From Paucibacter sp. DJ2R-2 (GTDB lineage Bacteria > Pseudomonadota > Gammaproteobacteria > Burkholderiales > Burkholderiaceae_C), in assembly GCF_025717675.1 (NCBI RefSeq), contig NZ_JAJIRT010000016.1, positions 1 to 37,374 of the forward strand: a stretch of 37,374 nucleotides of DNA, given 5' to 3'. The translations under genes and the position numbers were made by a program. Every line of letters starts with the position of its first letter. Position 1 is the stretch's first letter. The notes below the pieces were generated by a model that saw only the letters and a list, made by a program, of their open reading frames with translations, ran no database searches and was not told where the DNA came from. Shown here in pieces: positions 16,298 to 27,400 of the stretch.

Positions 16298-16306
16298 ATT
16301 TTAACA
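16298..16306 (-). promoter_or_regulatory. Extended -10 promoter for the candidate sRNA
   Basis: The minus strand reads TGT followed by TAAAAT (16303-16298), a TGn extended -10 element with five of six bases matching TATAAT. No good -35 box is seen at the usual distance, which extended -10 promoters tolerate. The predicted start point is near 16291. Confidence 0.5.
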
Positions 16307-16344
16307 TAAGCGTCATCCGGGGGCGCATCAGGGAAGTCGCGTAG

Positions 16345-17460
<1,116 letters not shown>

Positions 17461-17468
17461 TCCCAGGC

Positions 17469-18569
17469 ATGCGCCTGTTCCACATCCACGGCGACCAGTT
17501 CACCGAGCTGAACCAACTGCCGGCCGACTTGCCCAGCGATGGCTTCCTCTGGCTGGGCTATGGCCGGCGCGAGTTCGAACTGCAACTGGGCGAGATCCAG
17601 CAAGGCCTGCAGCGCTGGGGCTGCGGCCAAGTCGTGGACCTGCATGTCTCCGACCTGCTGAACAACCAGCTGCCCTCGCATTTCGACTACACCAGTTGGT
17701 ACGACTTGCTGGTGTTCCGACGACTGGCAGCCGCGCCTGGCCACGAGCATCTGCTCGCCGACCCGGAGCACGGCACGCTGCACAGCACCCATGAGGCGCT
17801 CAAAGCCATCGACACCAGCCCAGTGGGCTTTGCAGTCTTTGACAGAGTGCTGCTGACGGTTCACCCGACGGACTGCCTGGTGCGCGACTACTTCGCCAGC
17901 AAGATGGGCGCCCTGGCCGAAGGCCGCGATCTGCGCGGCAGCGCACGCCTGCCCAACAGCCCGGCCGAGCTGATGCTGCGCATGGTCAACCACATGGTGG
18001 ACAGCTATCTGGAGCTGCGCCGCCTGCTGACCCGGCAGATGACGGCGCTGCAGCGCACGCTGATGGACGCCAACAGCCATTTCGACGACTGGCCCCTGCT
18101 GCTCGAATCACGCGACGCCTTGCATCGGCTGGAAGACACCTGCGAGGATCAGCGCAGCGCCATCCAGGAATGGATCGACGTGCTGGACGATTGGCCCTCG
18201 GCTGAGGAACCGGCGGCACAGCGCGAGCGCGAGCTGCTGCGGGTGCGCTCACGGGATGTGCACGAGCACATCGAACGGGTGCTGGCCCATGTGCGGCGCA
18301 TGGAGTCGTCCAGCGAGTCGGCGGTGCAGATGCACTTCTCGGCCCTGGGCCATCGCACCAACTCCATCATGCGCACGCTGACCGTGCTGACCGCCATCTT
18401 CCTGCCGCTGAACCTGATCACCGGCATCTTCGGCATGAACTTCGACGGCCTGCCCCTGATCCACAAGGCCGCCGGCTTCTGGGTCGCCTTCGGCCTGATG
18501 CTGGCCGTAGGCCTGGGCCTGGGCCTGTTCTTCTGGCGCAAGCGCTATTTAGGCACGCGCCACGGCTGA
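17469..18569 (+). CDS. CorA-family magnesium/divalent cation transporter
   Basis: Membrane protein of 366 residues with the CorA plan: a large acidic cytoplasmic N-terminal domain rich in long helices (about 140-300), then TM1 (about 302-320) ending in the signature Gly-Met-Asn at 322-324, a short loop, and TM2 (about 337-355) followed by a basic tail WRKRYLGTR. GMN marks the pore entrance in this family. Substrate could be Mg2+ or, as in ZntB-like members, another cation; the sequence does not decide. The gene starts 8 bp after hemB, so translation coupling or a shared transcript is likely. It converges on ybeY with a 9-bp gap. Confidence 0.9.
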   Translation: MRLFHIHGDQFTELNQLPADLPSDGFLWLGYGRREFELQLGEIQQGLQRWGCGQVVDLHVSDLLNNQLPSHFDYTSWYDLLVFRRLAAAPGHEHLLADPEHGTLHSTHEALKAIDTSPVGFAVFDRVLLTVHPTDCLVRDYFASKMGALAEGRDLRGSARLPNSPAELMLRMVNHMVDSYLELRRLLTRQMTALQRTLMDANSHFDDWPLLLESRDALHRLEDTCEDQRSAIQEWIDVLDDWPSAEEPAAQRERELLRVRSRDVHEHIERVLAHVRRMESSSESAVQMHFSALGHRTNSIMRTLTVLTAIFLPLNLITGIFGMNFDGLPLIHKAAGFWVAFGLMLAVGLGLGLFFWRKRYLGTRHG

Positions 18570-18578
18570 AGCGTCGTT

Positions 18579-19025
18579 TCAGCGCGCCGCGTAAGGGTCG
18601 GCAAAACCCAAGGCCTGCATCAGCTCGCTTTCACGCGCTTCCATACAGGCGGCCTCGTCGTCTTCCTCGTGGTCATAACCCTGGGCGTGCAGGGTGCCGT
18701 GCACCAGCATATGGGCGTAATGCGCCGCCAGGTCCAGGCCGGCCTCTGTCGCCTCCCGCTCCACCACCTCGGCACAGATGACCAGATCGGCCGTCACCAC
18801 GGGTTCGTGGCTGTAGTCGAAGGTCAGCACATTGGTCGCGTAGTCCTTGCTACGGAACTCGCGATTGAGCTGCTGCCCCTCTTCGGCGTCGACGATGCGC
18901 ACGGTGATCTCGCCCGGCAGCTCCAGGGCGCTGCGGATCCAGCGCGCGACCTTGTGGCGGGGCAGATGCGCCTTGTGGCGCGGGTCAGCAAATTGCAAGG
19001 ACAGACTCAGTTCGGGCAGGCTCAT
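18579..19025 (-). CDS. ybeY: Endoribonuclease YbeY / rRNA maturation factor
   Basis: YbeY is a metal-dependent single-strand endoribonuclease involved in 16S rRNA 3' maturation and ribosome quality control. The 148-residue protein has the zinc motif [16 protein letters not shown] with His109, His113 and His119 (HxxxHxxxxxH), plus the conserved [18 protein letters not shown] segment. Length is normal. The ATG overlaps the phoH stop codon in an ATGA arrangement, a common sign of translational coupling. Convergent with the CorA-family gene; a short GCTGAA/TTCAGC hairpin (18565-18583) spans the two stop codons. Confidence 0.95.
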   Translation of the reverse strand: MSLPELSLSLQFADPRHKAHLPRHKVARWIRSALELPGEITVRIVDAEEGQQLNREFRSKDYATNVLTFDYSHEPVVTADLVICAEVVEREATEAGLDLAAHYAHMLVHGTLHAQGYDHEEDDEAACMEARESELMQALGFADPYAAR

Positions 19026-20038
19026 GGCTGGGCTTTCTTCGCTTTGGGGCTGAGGTGGCGCGCCTCATAGGCGTCAACGATGCGCGCGACCAAGGGGTGA
19101 CGCAGCACATCGGCACTGGTGAACCGGGTCATGGCCACCCCATCCACCTGCGCAAGCACCTGTTCGGCATCGACCAGGCCGCTGCTCACGCCCTTGGGCA
19201 GATCGATCTGGCTGGTGTCGCCGGTGACCACGCAGCGACTGCCAAAACCAATGCGCGTCAAGAACATCTTCATCTGCTCGGGCGTGGTGTTTTGTGCCTC
19301 ATCGAGGATGACGAAGGCGTGGTTCAGCGTGCGACCGCGCATGAAGGCCAGGGGCGCCACTTCCAGCTGACCTTTCTCGAAGGCCTTGGTCACCTTGTCA
19401 AAGCCCATCAGTTCGTACAAGGCGTCGTAGAGCGGGCGCAAATAGGGGTCGACCTTTTGCGTCAGGTCACCGGGCAGAAAGCCGAGGCGTTCACCGGCTT
19501 CGACCGCAGGGCGGGTCAGGACAATGCGCTGCACGGTGCTGCGCTCGAGCGCGTCGACCGCGCAGGCCACGGCGAGAAAGGTCTTGCCGGTGCCGGCCGG
19601 GCCCAGGCCCAGGGTGATGTCCTGGTTGAGGATGTTGTGCAGGTACTCATGCTGACGGGGCGTGCGCGCGGCCAGATCGGCCCGTCGGGTGCGCAGCACG
19701 AGCTCAGTAGCCCGTGCCGGAGGCCGGGCGGCCGCGGCCGTCTTGGGCACCGATCGGCGCGCCATCCGCGCCGGCCCAAGTTCAGCCGCGGCTTCGGCCA
19801 AAGCCATCTGCATGAGCTCGGGGGCCAGGGCCCGGCGGCTGCGCTCGTAAAGGGCAGCCAGAAGCTGCAAGGCCCGCTCGGCGGCCGCCTTCGGCCCCTC
19901 GATGCGGAAACGCTCGTTTTGCCGGCCGATGCGCACGGCCAGCGCCACCTCGATCTGCCGCAAATGCTCGTCCAGGCTGCCACACAGATGGGCCAGACGC
20001 TTGTTGTCGACCGGGGCGAACTCATGACGAAGGATCAC
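19022..20038 (-). CDS. ybeZ: PhoH-family ATPase (YbeZ-like)
   Basis: Cytoplasmic P-loop ATPase of 338 residues, regularly encoded next to ybeY and implicated with it in RNA metabolism. Walker A is GPAGTGKT (146-153) and Walker B is in FVILDEAQN (242-250); further family blocks are [19 protein letters not shown] and [10 protein letters not shown]. The N-terminal 100 residues hold a KH-like region and an Ala/Arg-rich linker (about 85-115). The start codon is GTG at 20038. The gene overlaps ybeY by 4 bp. It is often named phoH after the E. coli paralogue, but the neighbourhood fits ybeZ better. Confidence 0.93.
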   Translation of the reverse strand: MILRHEFAPVDNKRLAHLCGSLDEHLRQIEVALAVRIGRQNERFRIEGPKAAAERALQLLAALYERSRRALAPELMQMALAEAAAELGPARMARRSVPKTAAAARPPARATELVLRTRRADLAARTPRQHEYLHNILNQDITLGLGPAGTGKTFLAVACAVDALERSTVQRIVLTRPAVEAGERLGFLPGDLTQKVDPYLRPLYDALYELMGFDKVTKAFEKGQLEVAPLAFMRGRTLNHAFVILDEAQNTTPEQMKMFLTRIGFGSRCVVTGDTSQIDLPKGVSSGLVDAEQVLAQVDGVAMTRFTSADVLRHPLVARIVDAYEARHLSPKAKKAQP

Positions 20039-20134
20039 GGCGGTACTTTCTTCTAGGGATTTGGCAATAACAGCATTGTCACCCGGCCTTGTTCACTGCT
20101 GCAGCGTCACCGGCCTCCTGCACAATCGACGCCC

Positions 20135-21613
20135 ATGCACAGCTTGTTACAGGAAGACTCGCCACGGAGCGTTTCGCGCCGGATGGCAACCACCGGCCCG
20201 ATCGCACTGGCCCTCGCGCTCACTGGCGGCGCCGCCCAAGCGGCGGCCAGCCCGCCGCTGGGCGCCCTTCCCCTGGCCGGCCTGGCCGGCATGCTCCTGG
20301 TCATGGGGCTGGCTGTGGCCGCCTTCGCCTACCGGCATGGCCATGAGCGCGGTGCCGGCCTGGGGCTTGGCGCCTGGCTGCTCTGCTTGGCGTTGACGGC
20401 AGTGCTGACGGTGGCCGGCGCGGGCCTGAGCCCCGGCCTGGCGCTGGGCTTGAACCTGAGCCTGGCGGCCTTTGGGACCTGGTGCAGCATCAAATTTCTG
20501 CTCCACCGGCCGGTGCCGATGCCGCTGTGGCAAGACCTGGCCCTGTTCGGCCAGCTGCTCTTGCTGCCCGCATTGGCTGTCGCACTTCGCAACCATGCCA
20601 ACCCCAACGCTGCGCTGCTGCTGCACAGCGTGCCCTTGCTGCTGACCTTGGAGTCCTTGCTGGCCTTGACCTTCAGCTGGAAGCGCCGTGCCAGCCTCCA
20701 AGTCGGCAAAGGCGGCAAGCCCGAGCCATCACCCGGCAGCCGGCGCCCCGAGGCGCGCTTTGCGCCGGCTTTGCTGGCGCTCTGTGGCCTGGGCTTGCTG
20801 GCGACCGCCGTCGCGGCCATTCCGGTGGCGCCGGGCCTGAACGGGCTGCAAGACATCAGCGCCTGGCTGGCCTTGCTGCTGCCGGCGGCTTTGCTGGCCA
20901 TGGGTTTGCAATACCTGCTCGGCTTTGCCCGCGACCGGGTGGAAGCCGAAAAGGAACATGCGCAGTTCGAGCAGCGCATGCAGGAGCGGGTCAGCGAGAT
21001 GGAGCGAAACTTTGGCGTGATCGCCGAGCAACGCCTGGAGCAGGTGACCGAGCGCGAGCGCAAGCGTATCGCGGCCGACCTGCACGATGACCTGGGCGCC
21101 AAGCTCCTGACCATCGTGCACACCAGCGAATCGGATCGCATCTCCAGCCTCGCCCGGGAAGCCCTGGAGGAAATGCGGCTGTCGGTGCGTGGCCTGACCG
21201 GCAAGCCGGTTCAACTGCTCGACGCGCTGGGTGACTGGCGCGCCGAGGTGGTGTCGCGCCTGGGCCAGGCCAATATCAATGCCGAATGGAAGTCGCCGTC
21301 CGAGGATCTGGTGCACACGCTTCCAGCGCGGGCTTACGTGCAGACCACACGGATCTTCCGCGAGGCGGTCAGCAACATCATCAAGCACAGCGGCGGCACC
21401 AACTGCATGATCAGCTGCTCGGTGCAAGACGGTGATTTCGTGGTCGTCATCCAAGACAATGGACAAGGCATTCCAGCCGAGCTCGACGGCCGCCTGGACC
21501 GGGGTCATGGCATGGCCAGCATGAAGTCGCGTGCCAAGCAGATGCAGGGACAATGCTTGGTTGAATCGGGCCCGGGCTGGGGAACCGTGATCCGCCTCAC
21601 AATCCCGCTCTGA
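20135..21613 (+). CDS. Membrane sensor histidine kinase, NarL-partner (HisKA_3) type
   Basis: Predicted inner-membrane histidine kinase of 492 residues. The first 265 residues hold about seven hydrophobic segments with no sizeable periplasmic domain, then a coiled-coil linker (about 265-300). The dimerisation region has ERERKRIAADLHDDLGAKLL with the phospho-acceptor His317. The ATP domain has the N box FREAVSNIIKHS (Asn414), the G1 motif DNGQGIP (441-447) and the G2 motif GHGMASMKSR. This architecture partners with LuxR-type regulators, and the next gene encodes one. The signal is unknown. Start ATG 20135; Met17 at 20183 is an alternative. Confidence 0.9.
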   Translation: MHSLLQEDSPRSVSRRMATTGPIALALALTGGAAQAAASPPLGALPLAGLAGMLLVMGLAVAAFAYRHGHERGAGLGLGAWLLCLALTAVLTVAGAGLSPGLALGLNLSLAAFGTWCSIKFLLHRPVPMPLWQDLALFGQLLLLPALAVALRNHANPNAALLLHSVPLLLTLESLLALTFSWKRRASLQVGKGGKPEPSPGSRRPEARFAPALLALCGLGLLATAVAAIPVAPGLNGLQDISAWLALLLPAALLAMGLQYLLGFARDRVEAEKEHAQFEQRMQERVSEMERNFGVIAEQRLEQVTERERKRIAADLHDDLGAKLLTIVHTSESDRISSLAREALEEMRLSVRGLTGKPVQLLDALGDWRAEVVSRLGQANINAEWKSPSEDLVHTLPARAYVQTTRIFREAVSNIIKHSGGTNCMISCSVQDGDFVVVIQDNGQGIPAELDGRLDRGHGMASMKSRAKQMQGQCLVESGPGWGTVIRLTIPL

Positions 21614-21755
21614 ATTCGAACGTCGGCCGCCATGCCGCCTTCAGTTTCTTTTTTCATTTGTCGAAATTGCCGTATCGCTGGAACCGCTTCCAGACTCTTT
21701 GAATGCCACCCAGTAGGCGCGCATACCGCGTGACCACGGGACGACCGAGACCGCC

Positions 21756-22409
21756 ATGGACCACATCCTGCTGCTTGAAGACATTCCCGAGATCCGCGCC
21801 TGGCTGAAGGCCTTGGTGAAACAAGTGTTCGCCAATGCCCAGATCACCGAGTGCTCGCGCGTGCAAGACGCGCTGGCCTTGGTCAACAGCCAGCGCTTCA
21901 ACTTGGCACTGCTGGACCTGGGCCTGCCCGACGGATCGGGCGTGGACGTGATCGCTGCCCTGCGTGAGAAGCAGCCTGAGGTGCAGTCGGTCATCGTCAC
22001 CATCCATGACGATGACGAGCACCTGTTCCCGGCCCTGCAAGCGGGCGCATTCGGCTATCTGCTGAAAGAGCAGTCTCGCGAACTGCTGGTTGAACAGCTG
22101 CAGCGCATGAGCCAAGGCGAGCCGCCGCTTTCGCCCTCGATCGCCCGCAAGGTGATCTCGCACTTCGCCAACCAGAAGCGCCCGCAGGCAGCGGCTGTTT
22201 TGCACGAGGTCTCACTGACCGACCGGGAGACCGAGGTGCTGCTGCGCGTGGCCAAGGGCTTCACCTTGCCAGAGATTGGTGTGCAGCTGGGCCTGTCCCG
22301 CCACACGATTGCCGACTACGTGAAGCAGATCTACCGCAAGCTCAACGTGTCCTCGCGCGCCGAAGCGGCCCTGGAAGCTCAGCGCCTGGGCCTGTTCGGC
22401 AGGAACTGA
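21756..22409 (+). CDS. NarL/FixJ-family response regulator
   Basis: Cytoplasmic transcription factor of 217 residues. The receiver domain (about 1-120) has the acidic pair Glu8-Asp9, the phospho-acceptor Asp54 in [13 protein letters not shown], the Thr82/His84 switch region (IVTIHDDDE) and Lys104 in GYLLKEQ. The C-terminal LuxR-type helix-turn-helix starts at about [15 protein letters not shown] and includes [19 protein letters not shown]. All phosphotransfer residues are intact. It follows its presumed kinase after a 142-bp gap and so may have its own promoter. Target genes cannot be inferred from the window. Confidence 0.93.
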   Translation: MDHILLLEDIPEIRAWLKALVKQVFANAQITECSRVQDALALVNSQRFNLALLDLGLPDGSGVDVIAALREKQPEVQSVIVTIHDDDEHLFPALQAGAFGYLLKEQSRELLVEQLQRMSQGEPPLSPSIARKVISHFANQKRPQAAAVLHEVSLTDRETEVLLRVAKGFTLPEIGVQLGLSRHTIADYVKQIYRKLNVSSRAEAALEAQRLGLFGRN

Positions 22410-22443
22410 AGCTCAGCCCTCGGGGGCGCACGATAATGCGCCG

Positions 22444-23016
22444 ATGATCGGCAGACTCACAGGCGTCATCGCGGAAAAATCGCCCCCGCAGCTCCTCATT
22501 GATGTGCAGGGCGTCGGCTACGAGGTCGACGTGCCCATGAGCACCTTCTACAACCTGCCGGGCCTGGGCGAGCGCGTCGCGCTGCTGACCCATTTCGTCG
22601 TGCGCGAGGATGCGCAAATCCTCTACGGCTTCCTCAGCAGCGAGGAACGCGCCACCTTCCGCCAGCTGATCAAGATCAGCGGAGTCGGCCCCAAGATGGC
22701 GCTGTCCCTGCTATCCGGCCTCTCGGTCGCCGAGTTGGCGCAGGCGGTCTCCAAGCAGGAAGCCGGCCGCTTGGTCAAAGTGCCGGGCATCGGCAAGAAG
22801 ACCGCCGAGCGCCTGCTGCTGGAACTCAAGGGCAAGCTGGGCCCCGATCTGGCCCTGCCGGCCAGCCTGGTGAACGACAACCAAGGCGACATCCTGCAGG
22901 CCCTGGTGGCCCTGGGCTACAGCGAGAAGGAAGCCGCCGCGGCGCTCAAACTGCTGCCGCCGGACGTGGGCGTCAGCGAGGGCATCAAGCAGGCCCTGAA
23001 GTCGCTGTCGCGTTGA
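22444..23016 (+). CDS. ruvA: Holliday junction branch migration protein RuvA
   Basis: RuvA tetramers hold the four-way DNA junction and load RuvB. The 190-residue protein has the N-terminal OB fold ([22 protein letters not shown]), two helix-hairpin-helix motifs ([13 protein letters not shown] at about 78-90 and [13 protein letters not shown] at about 113-125), and the C-terminal RuvB-contacting domain ([17 protein letters not shown]). Length is normal. ruvB follows 34 bp later. ruvC is not upstream here; a response-regulator gene occupies that position. Confidence 0.97.
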   Translation: MIGRLTGVIAEKSPPQLLIDVQGVGYEVDVPMSTFYNLPGLGERVALLTHFVVREDAQILYGFLSSEERATFRQLIKISGVGPKMALSLLSGLSVAELAQAVSKQEAGRLVKVPGIGKKTAERLLLELKGKLGPDLALPASLVNDNQGDILQALVALGYSEKEAAAALKLLPPDVGVSEGIKQALKSLSR

Positions 23017-23050
23017 TGATCTTGATGGACTGCTGCCGGAGCCTTTTCGC

Positions 23051-24109
23051 ATGAGCATTCAAACCGACGACTTCGCCAGCCAGGTCAGCCGCGTCATCAG
23101 CGCCGCACCTGCTTCGCCGCGCGAAGAAGCGATCGAACGCGCCTTGCGGCCCAAGCTGCTGGACGAGTACGTGGGGCAAGCCAAGGCGCGGGAACAACTC
23201 GAGATCTTCATCGGCGCCGCGCGCAAACGCGACGAAGCCTTGGACCATGTGCTGCTGTTCGGCCCGCCGGGTCTGGGCAAGACGACGCTGTCCCACATCA
23301 TTGCCGCCGAGCTCGGGGTGAACCTGCGCCAGACCTCGGGGCCGGTGCTGGAGAAGCCCAAGGACTTGGCCGCGATCCTGACCAATCTCGAGAAGAACGA
23401 TGTGCTCTTCATCGACGAGATCCACCGGCTCTCGCCCGTGGTCGAGGAAATCCTCTATCCGGCGCTGGAGGACTACCAGATCGACATCATGATCGGCGAA
23501 GGCCCGGCCGCCCGCTCGATCAAACTCGATCTGCAGCCCTTCACCCTGGTCGGTGCCACCACCCGCGCCGGCATGTTGACCAACCCGCTGCGCGACCGCT
23601 TCGGCATCGTCGCGCGGCTGGAGTTTTACACCGCCGCCGAACTGCAGCGCATCGTGACCCGCTCGGCCGCCCTGCTGAACAGCCCAATCGACACCGAGGG
23701 TGCGCTGGAGATTGCCCGGCGCTCGCGCGGCACGCCGCGTATCGCCAACCGCCTGCTGCGCCGTGTGCGCGACTACGCTGAAGTGAAGGGAGACGGTCGC
23801 ATCGGCAAGGACATCGCCGACAAAGCTCTGGCCATGCTGGACGTCGACCCGCAGGGCTTTGACCTGATGGACCGCAAACTGCTCGAAGCCATCGTGCACC
23901 GCTTCGACGGCGGCCCGGTCGGCCTCGACAATGTCGCCGCCGCCATTGGCGAAGAAAGCGGAACGATCGAAGACGTGATCGAGCCCTACCTGATCCAGCA
24001 AGGCTTTCTCCAACGCACTCCGCGCGGCCGCATCGCCACGCTGGCAGCCTACCGCCATCTCGGCATGACCCCGCCGAAAGCCCACGGACAGTTATTCGGG
24101 GACGAGTGA
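23051..24109 (+). CDS. ruvB: Holliday junction ATP-dependent helicase RuvB
   Basis: RuvB is the AAA+ motor of branch migration. The 352-residue protein shows Walker [10 protein letters not shown] (71-79), Walker [11 protein letters not shown] (118-127), sensor 1 [10 protein letters not shown] (165-174), and a winged-helix C-terminal domain with [15 protein letters not shown] near the end. The typical short disordered N-terminus precedes [12 protein letters not shown]. Start ATG 23051 has CCGGAG upstream at somewhat long spacing. It converges on rpoC across a 341-bp gap with a repeat and a strong bidirectional hairpin. Confidence 0.97.
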   Translation: MSIQTDDFASQVSRVISAAPASPREEAIERALRPKLLDEYVGQAKAREQLEIFIGAARKRDEALDHVLLFGPPGLGKTTLSHIIAAELGVNLRQTSGPVLEKPKDLAAILTNLEKNDVLFIDEIHRLSPVVEEILYPALEDYQIDIMIGEGPAARSIKLDLQPFTLVGATTRAGMLTNPLRDRFGIVARLEFYTAAELQRIVTRSAALLNSPIDTEGALEIARRSRGTPRIANRLLRRVRDYAEVKGDGRIGKDIADKALAMLDVDPQGFDLMDRKLLEAIVHRFDGGPVGLDNVAAAIGEESGTIEDVIEPYLIQQGFLQRTPRGRIATLAAYRHLGMTPPKAHGQLFGDE

Positions 24110-24188
24110 GCGCTTTGAATTACTGAAGCAGCCTCTTCAGGGATATCGGTTCACAGCCCAGAGCCGTCGTTCGCAGAGAAGTTTCAGC

Positions 24189-24280
24189 ACGCAGAGCTCG
24201 CTGAGGACCGCAGAGAACGCTGAGACCAAAATTCCTGCCTTTCTCTCTGCGACCTCTGCGGTCCTCTGCGAACTCTGCGT
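24189..24280. repeat. Inverted repeat built of CGCAGAG-type heptads
   Basis: The left arm (about 24189-24225) contains four spaced CGCAGAG or CGCTGAG units; the right arm (about 24244-24280) contains four CTCTGCG units. The arms are near-complementary over about 37 bp with a handful of mismatches, around an 18-bp centre, so a long hairpin is possible on either strand. Similar GCAGAG-rich intergenic palindromes recur in many bacterial genomes and are often mis-annotated as small proteins with NAE-AED-RRGRREK-like translations. No function is known to me. Confidence 0.8.
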
Positions 24281-24355
24281 TCGTATTCAAAACTGAGCGA
24301 ACGGCCGCTCCGTACCGATTGCAGCGACCGATAAAGCCTGCCTCGCGCCCAATGA

Positions 24356-24394
24356 AAAGGCCGCCCGATCGCAAGATCGGGCGGCCTTTGTTTT
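24356..24394 (-). terminator. Intrinsic terminator after rpoC (probably bidirectional)
   Basis: A perfect 15-bp stem pairs 24356-24370 with 24375-24389 around the tetraloop at 24371-24374. The outer bases are AAA/TTT, so both strands end in a short T run: on the plus strand TTTGTTTT, on the minus strand TTTTCATT. It lies 57 bp beyond the rpoC stop and serves the rpoBC transcript; it may also stop ruvB transcripts. Confidence 0.9.
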
Positions 24395-24450
24395 GATGCG
24401 GAGCCCTTCTGGGCGCTCCGGGATCAAAGGGGCTGGCTTGTGGCCGCTGT

Positions 24451-27400
24451 TTACTCGGCAGCCGGCTCGGCGCCTGCGTCGACGCTGGCCATCTGCGCAG
24501 AAGCCAGTTCCTCGGCTTCTTGCTGAGCAATGGCGCGGCGCTCGGCGTCGTCCATCTTCTCCTTGGCGAAGCGGGCGCGGTGGAAGGCCATGCCGGTACC
24601 TGCGGGGATCAGGCGGCCGACGATGACGTTTTCCTTCAGGCCACGCAGCTCGTCGCGCTTGCCCATGATGGCAGCCTCGGTCAGCACGCGGGTCGTTTCC
24701 TGGAAGGAAGCGGCCGAGATGAAGGAGTCGGTCGACAGCGAAGCCTTGGTGATACCCATCAGTACGTCGGAATAGGTGGCCGGAACCTTGCCTTCCTTGC
24801 GCAGACGATCGTTGGTATCGAACAGCTCCGAGCGTTCCACTTGCTCGTTGATGATGTAGCTGGAGTCGCCGGCATTGGTGATCTGCACACGACGCAGCAT
24901 CTGGCGAACGATCACCTCGATGTGCTTGTCGTTGATCTTCACACCTTGCAAACGGTACACGTCCTGCACTTCATCAACGATGTAGCGAGCCAGCTCTTCC
25001 ATGCCCAAGAGGCGCAGGATGTCTTGCGGGTCGGCAGCGCCGTCCACAATCAATTCGCCGCGGTTGACCACCTGGCCTTCGTGCACCAAGATGTTCTTTT
25101 CCTTGGGCACCAGCTCTTCGTGCTTCTTGCCATCGGGGTCGGTGATTTCCAGGCGGTTCTTGCCCTTGGTCTCCTTACCGAAAGACACCGTACCGGTCAG
25201 CTCGGCCAGCACACCCACATCCTTGGGCGAACGGGCTTCGAACAGCTCGGCCACACGCGGCAGACCGCCGGTAATGTCTCGAGTCTTCTGACCTTCCATC
25301 GGGATACGTGCAAGCACTTCACCCGGGGCCAGGTCTTGACCGTCACGCACCTGCACCAGCGCACCGACCGGGAAGCCGATCGTCACCGAGTGGTCGGTAC
25401 CAGGGATCTTCACTTCGTTGCCGTTGGCGTCGAGCAGCTTGACCTGCGGACGCACGACCTTGGCGGCGCCGCGACGCTTGGGATCGATCACCACCAGGGT
25501 GGACAGACCGGTCACTTCGTCGACCTGCTTGGCCACGGTCACGCCTTCTTCCACATTCTCGAAGCGCGCCTGACCGGCGAACTCGGTGATGATGGGGCGG
25601 GTCAGCGGGTCCCAATTGGCCAGGATGGTGCCAGCCTTGATGGCCTGATCCGGCTTAATGCTCAGGATCGCGCCGTAAGGCACCTTGTGGCGCTCGCGCT
25701 CGCGGCCATGTTGGTCAGCAATGATGATTTCGCCGGAACGCGAAATCACCACCAGCTCACCCTTGCCGTTCGTCACATAGCGCATGGTGGCGTTGAAGCC
25801 GATCAAGCCGTCGGACTTGGCGTCCACGCTCGAAGCCACAGCTGCACGCGATGCCGCACCACCGATGTGGAAGGTACGCATGGTCAGCTGGGTACCCGGC
25901 TCACCGATGGACTGGGCGGCAATCACGCCGACCGCTTCACCGATGTTGACCAGGCCACCGCGGCCCAGATCGCGGCCATAGCACTTGGCGCACAGGCCGA
26001 AGCGTGTGGCGCAAGTCAGCGGTGTGCGGACCTTGACCTCGTCGGCGCCGGCAGCTTCCAGCATGTCGAGGTTGTCCTCGTCCAGCATGGTGCCTGCGGC
26101 CAGCAGCACGTTCTGAGTCTCGGGGTGCAGCACATCGATGGCGGCCACACGACCCAGAATGCGGTCGCGCAGCGATTCGATCACTTCACCGCCTTCGACC
26201 AGGGCGCGCATGGCGATGCCGTTGTCGGTGCCGCAATCGTCCTCGATCACCACCAGATCCTGCGTCACGTCGACCAGACGGCGGGTCAGGTAACCCGAGT
26301 TCGCGGTCTTCAGCGCCGTATCCGCCAGGCCCTTACGAGCACCGTGGGTGGAGATGAAGTACTGCAACACGTTCAGGCCTTCGCGGAAGTTCGCGGTAAT
26401 CGGCGTCTCAATGATGGAGCCATCAGGCTTGGCCATCAGACCCCGCATACCGGAGAGCTGGCGAATCTGAGCGGCAGAACCACGAGCGCCGGAGTCGGCC
26501 ATCATGTAGATGGAGTTGAACGATTCTTCGTTCACTTCCTTGCCATGACGGTCGATGGTCTTCTGCTTGGACAGCTGGCTCATCATGACCTTGCCGACTT
26601 CGTCGCCGGTCTTGCCCCAGATATCCACGACCTTGTTGTAGCGCTCGCCGGCTGTCACCAGACCGGAGACGTATTGCTGCTCGATCTCTTTGACTTCCTT
26701 CTCGGCGCGGGCGATCAGCACCGGCTTTTCAGGCGGCACCAGCATGTCGTCAACCGCGATCGAGATACCCGCACGCGTGGCCAGCTTGAAACCGGATTGC
26801 AGCAGCTTGTCAGCCAGCACCACGGTTTCCTTCAGACCGCACTTGCGGAAGGAAGTGTTGATCAGGCGCGAGATTTCCTTCTTCTTCAGGGCCTTGTCGA
26901 TGTTCGAGAACGGCAGGCCCTTGGGCAGGATTTCGCTCAGCAGCGCACGACCGACGGTCGTGCTCACCAACTTGGTCTCGGGGATCCACTCGCCCTCGGC
27001 CTCGCCCTTGGTGTACTGAACCATGCGGACATTGATCTTGGCCGTGATCTCGACGGCGCCGTTTTCCAGCGCGCGGATCATTTCCGAGATGTCCGAGAAC
27101 ACCATGCCCTCGCCCTTGCCGTTGATGCGCTCGCGGGTCGCGTAGTACAGACCCAGCACCACGTCTTGCGACGGCACGATCGACGGTTCACCGGAAGCCG
27201 GGAACAGCACGTTGTTGGAGGCCAGCATCAGGGTGCGGGCTTCCATCTGCGCTTCGATCGACAGCGGCACGTGAACAGCCATCTGGTCACCGTCGAAGTC
27301 GGCGTTGAAGGCCGAGCAGACGAGCGGGTGCAGTTGGATGGCCTTGCCTTCAATCAGCACCGGCTCAAAAGCCTGGATGCCCAGACGGTGCAGCGTAGGC

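Noticed and set aside
18565-18583. GCTGAA/TTCAGC hairpin between the CorA-family gene and ybeY as a terminator
   Set aside because: The stem is only 6 bp, has no T tract on either strand and overlaps both stop codons.
24120-24530. A 136-codon minus-strand frame after rpoC
   Set aside because: It translates the GCAGAG inverted repeat (AEDRRGRREK-like peptide), crosses the terminator and overlaps the rpoC 3' end; this is a known type of false gene.
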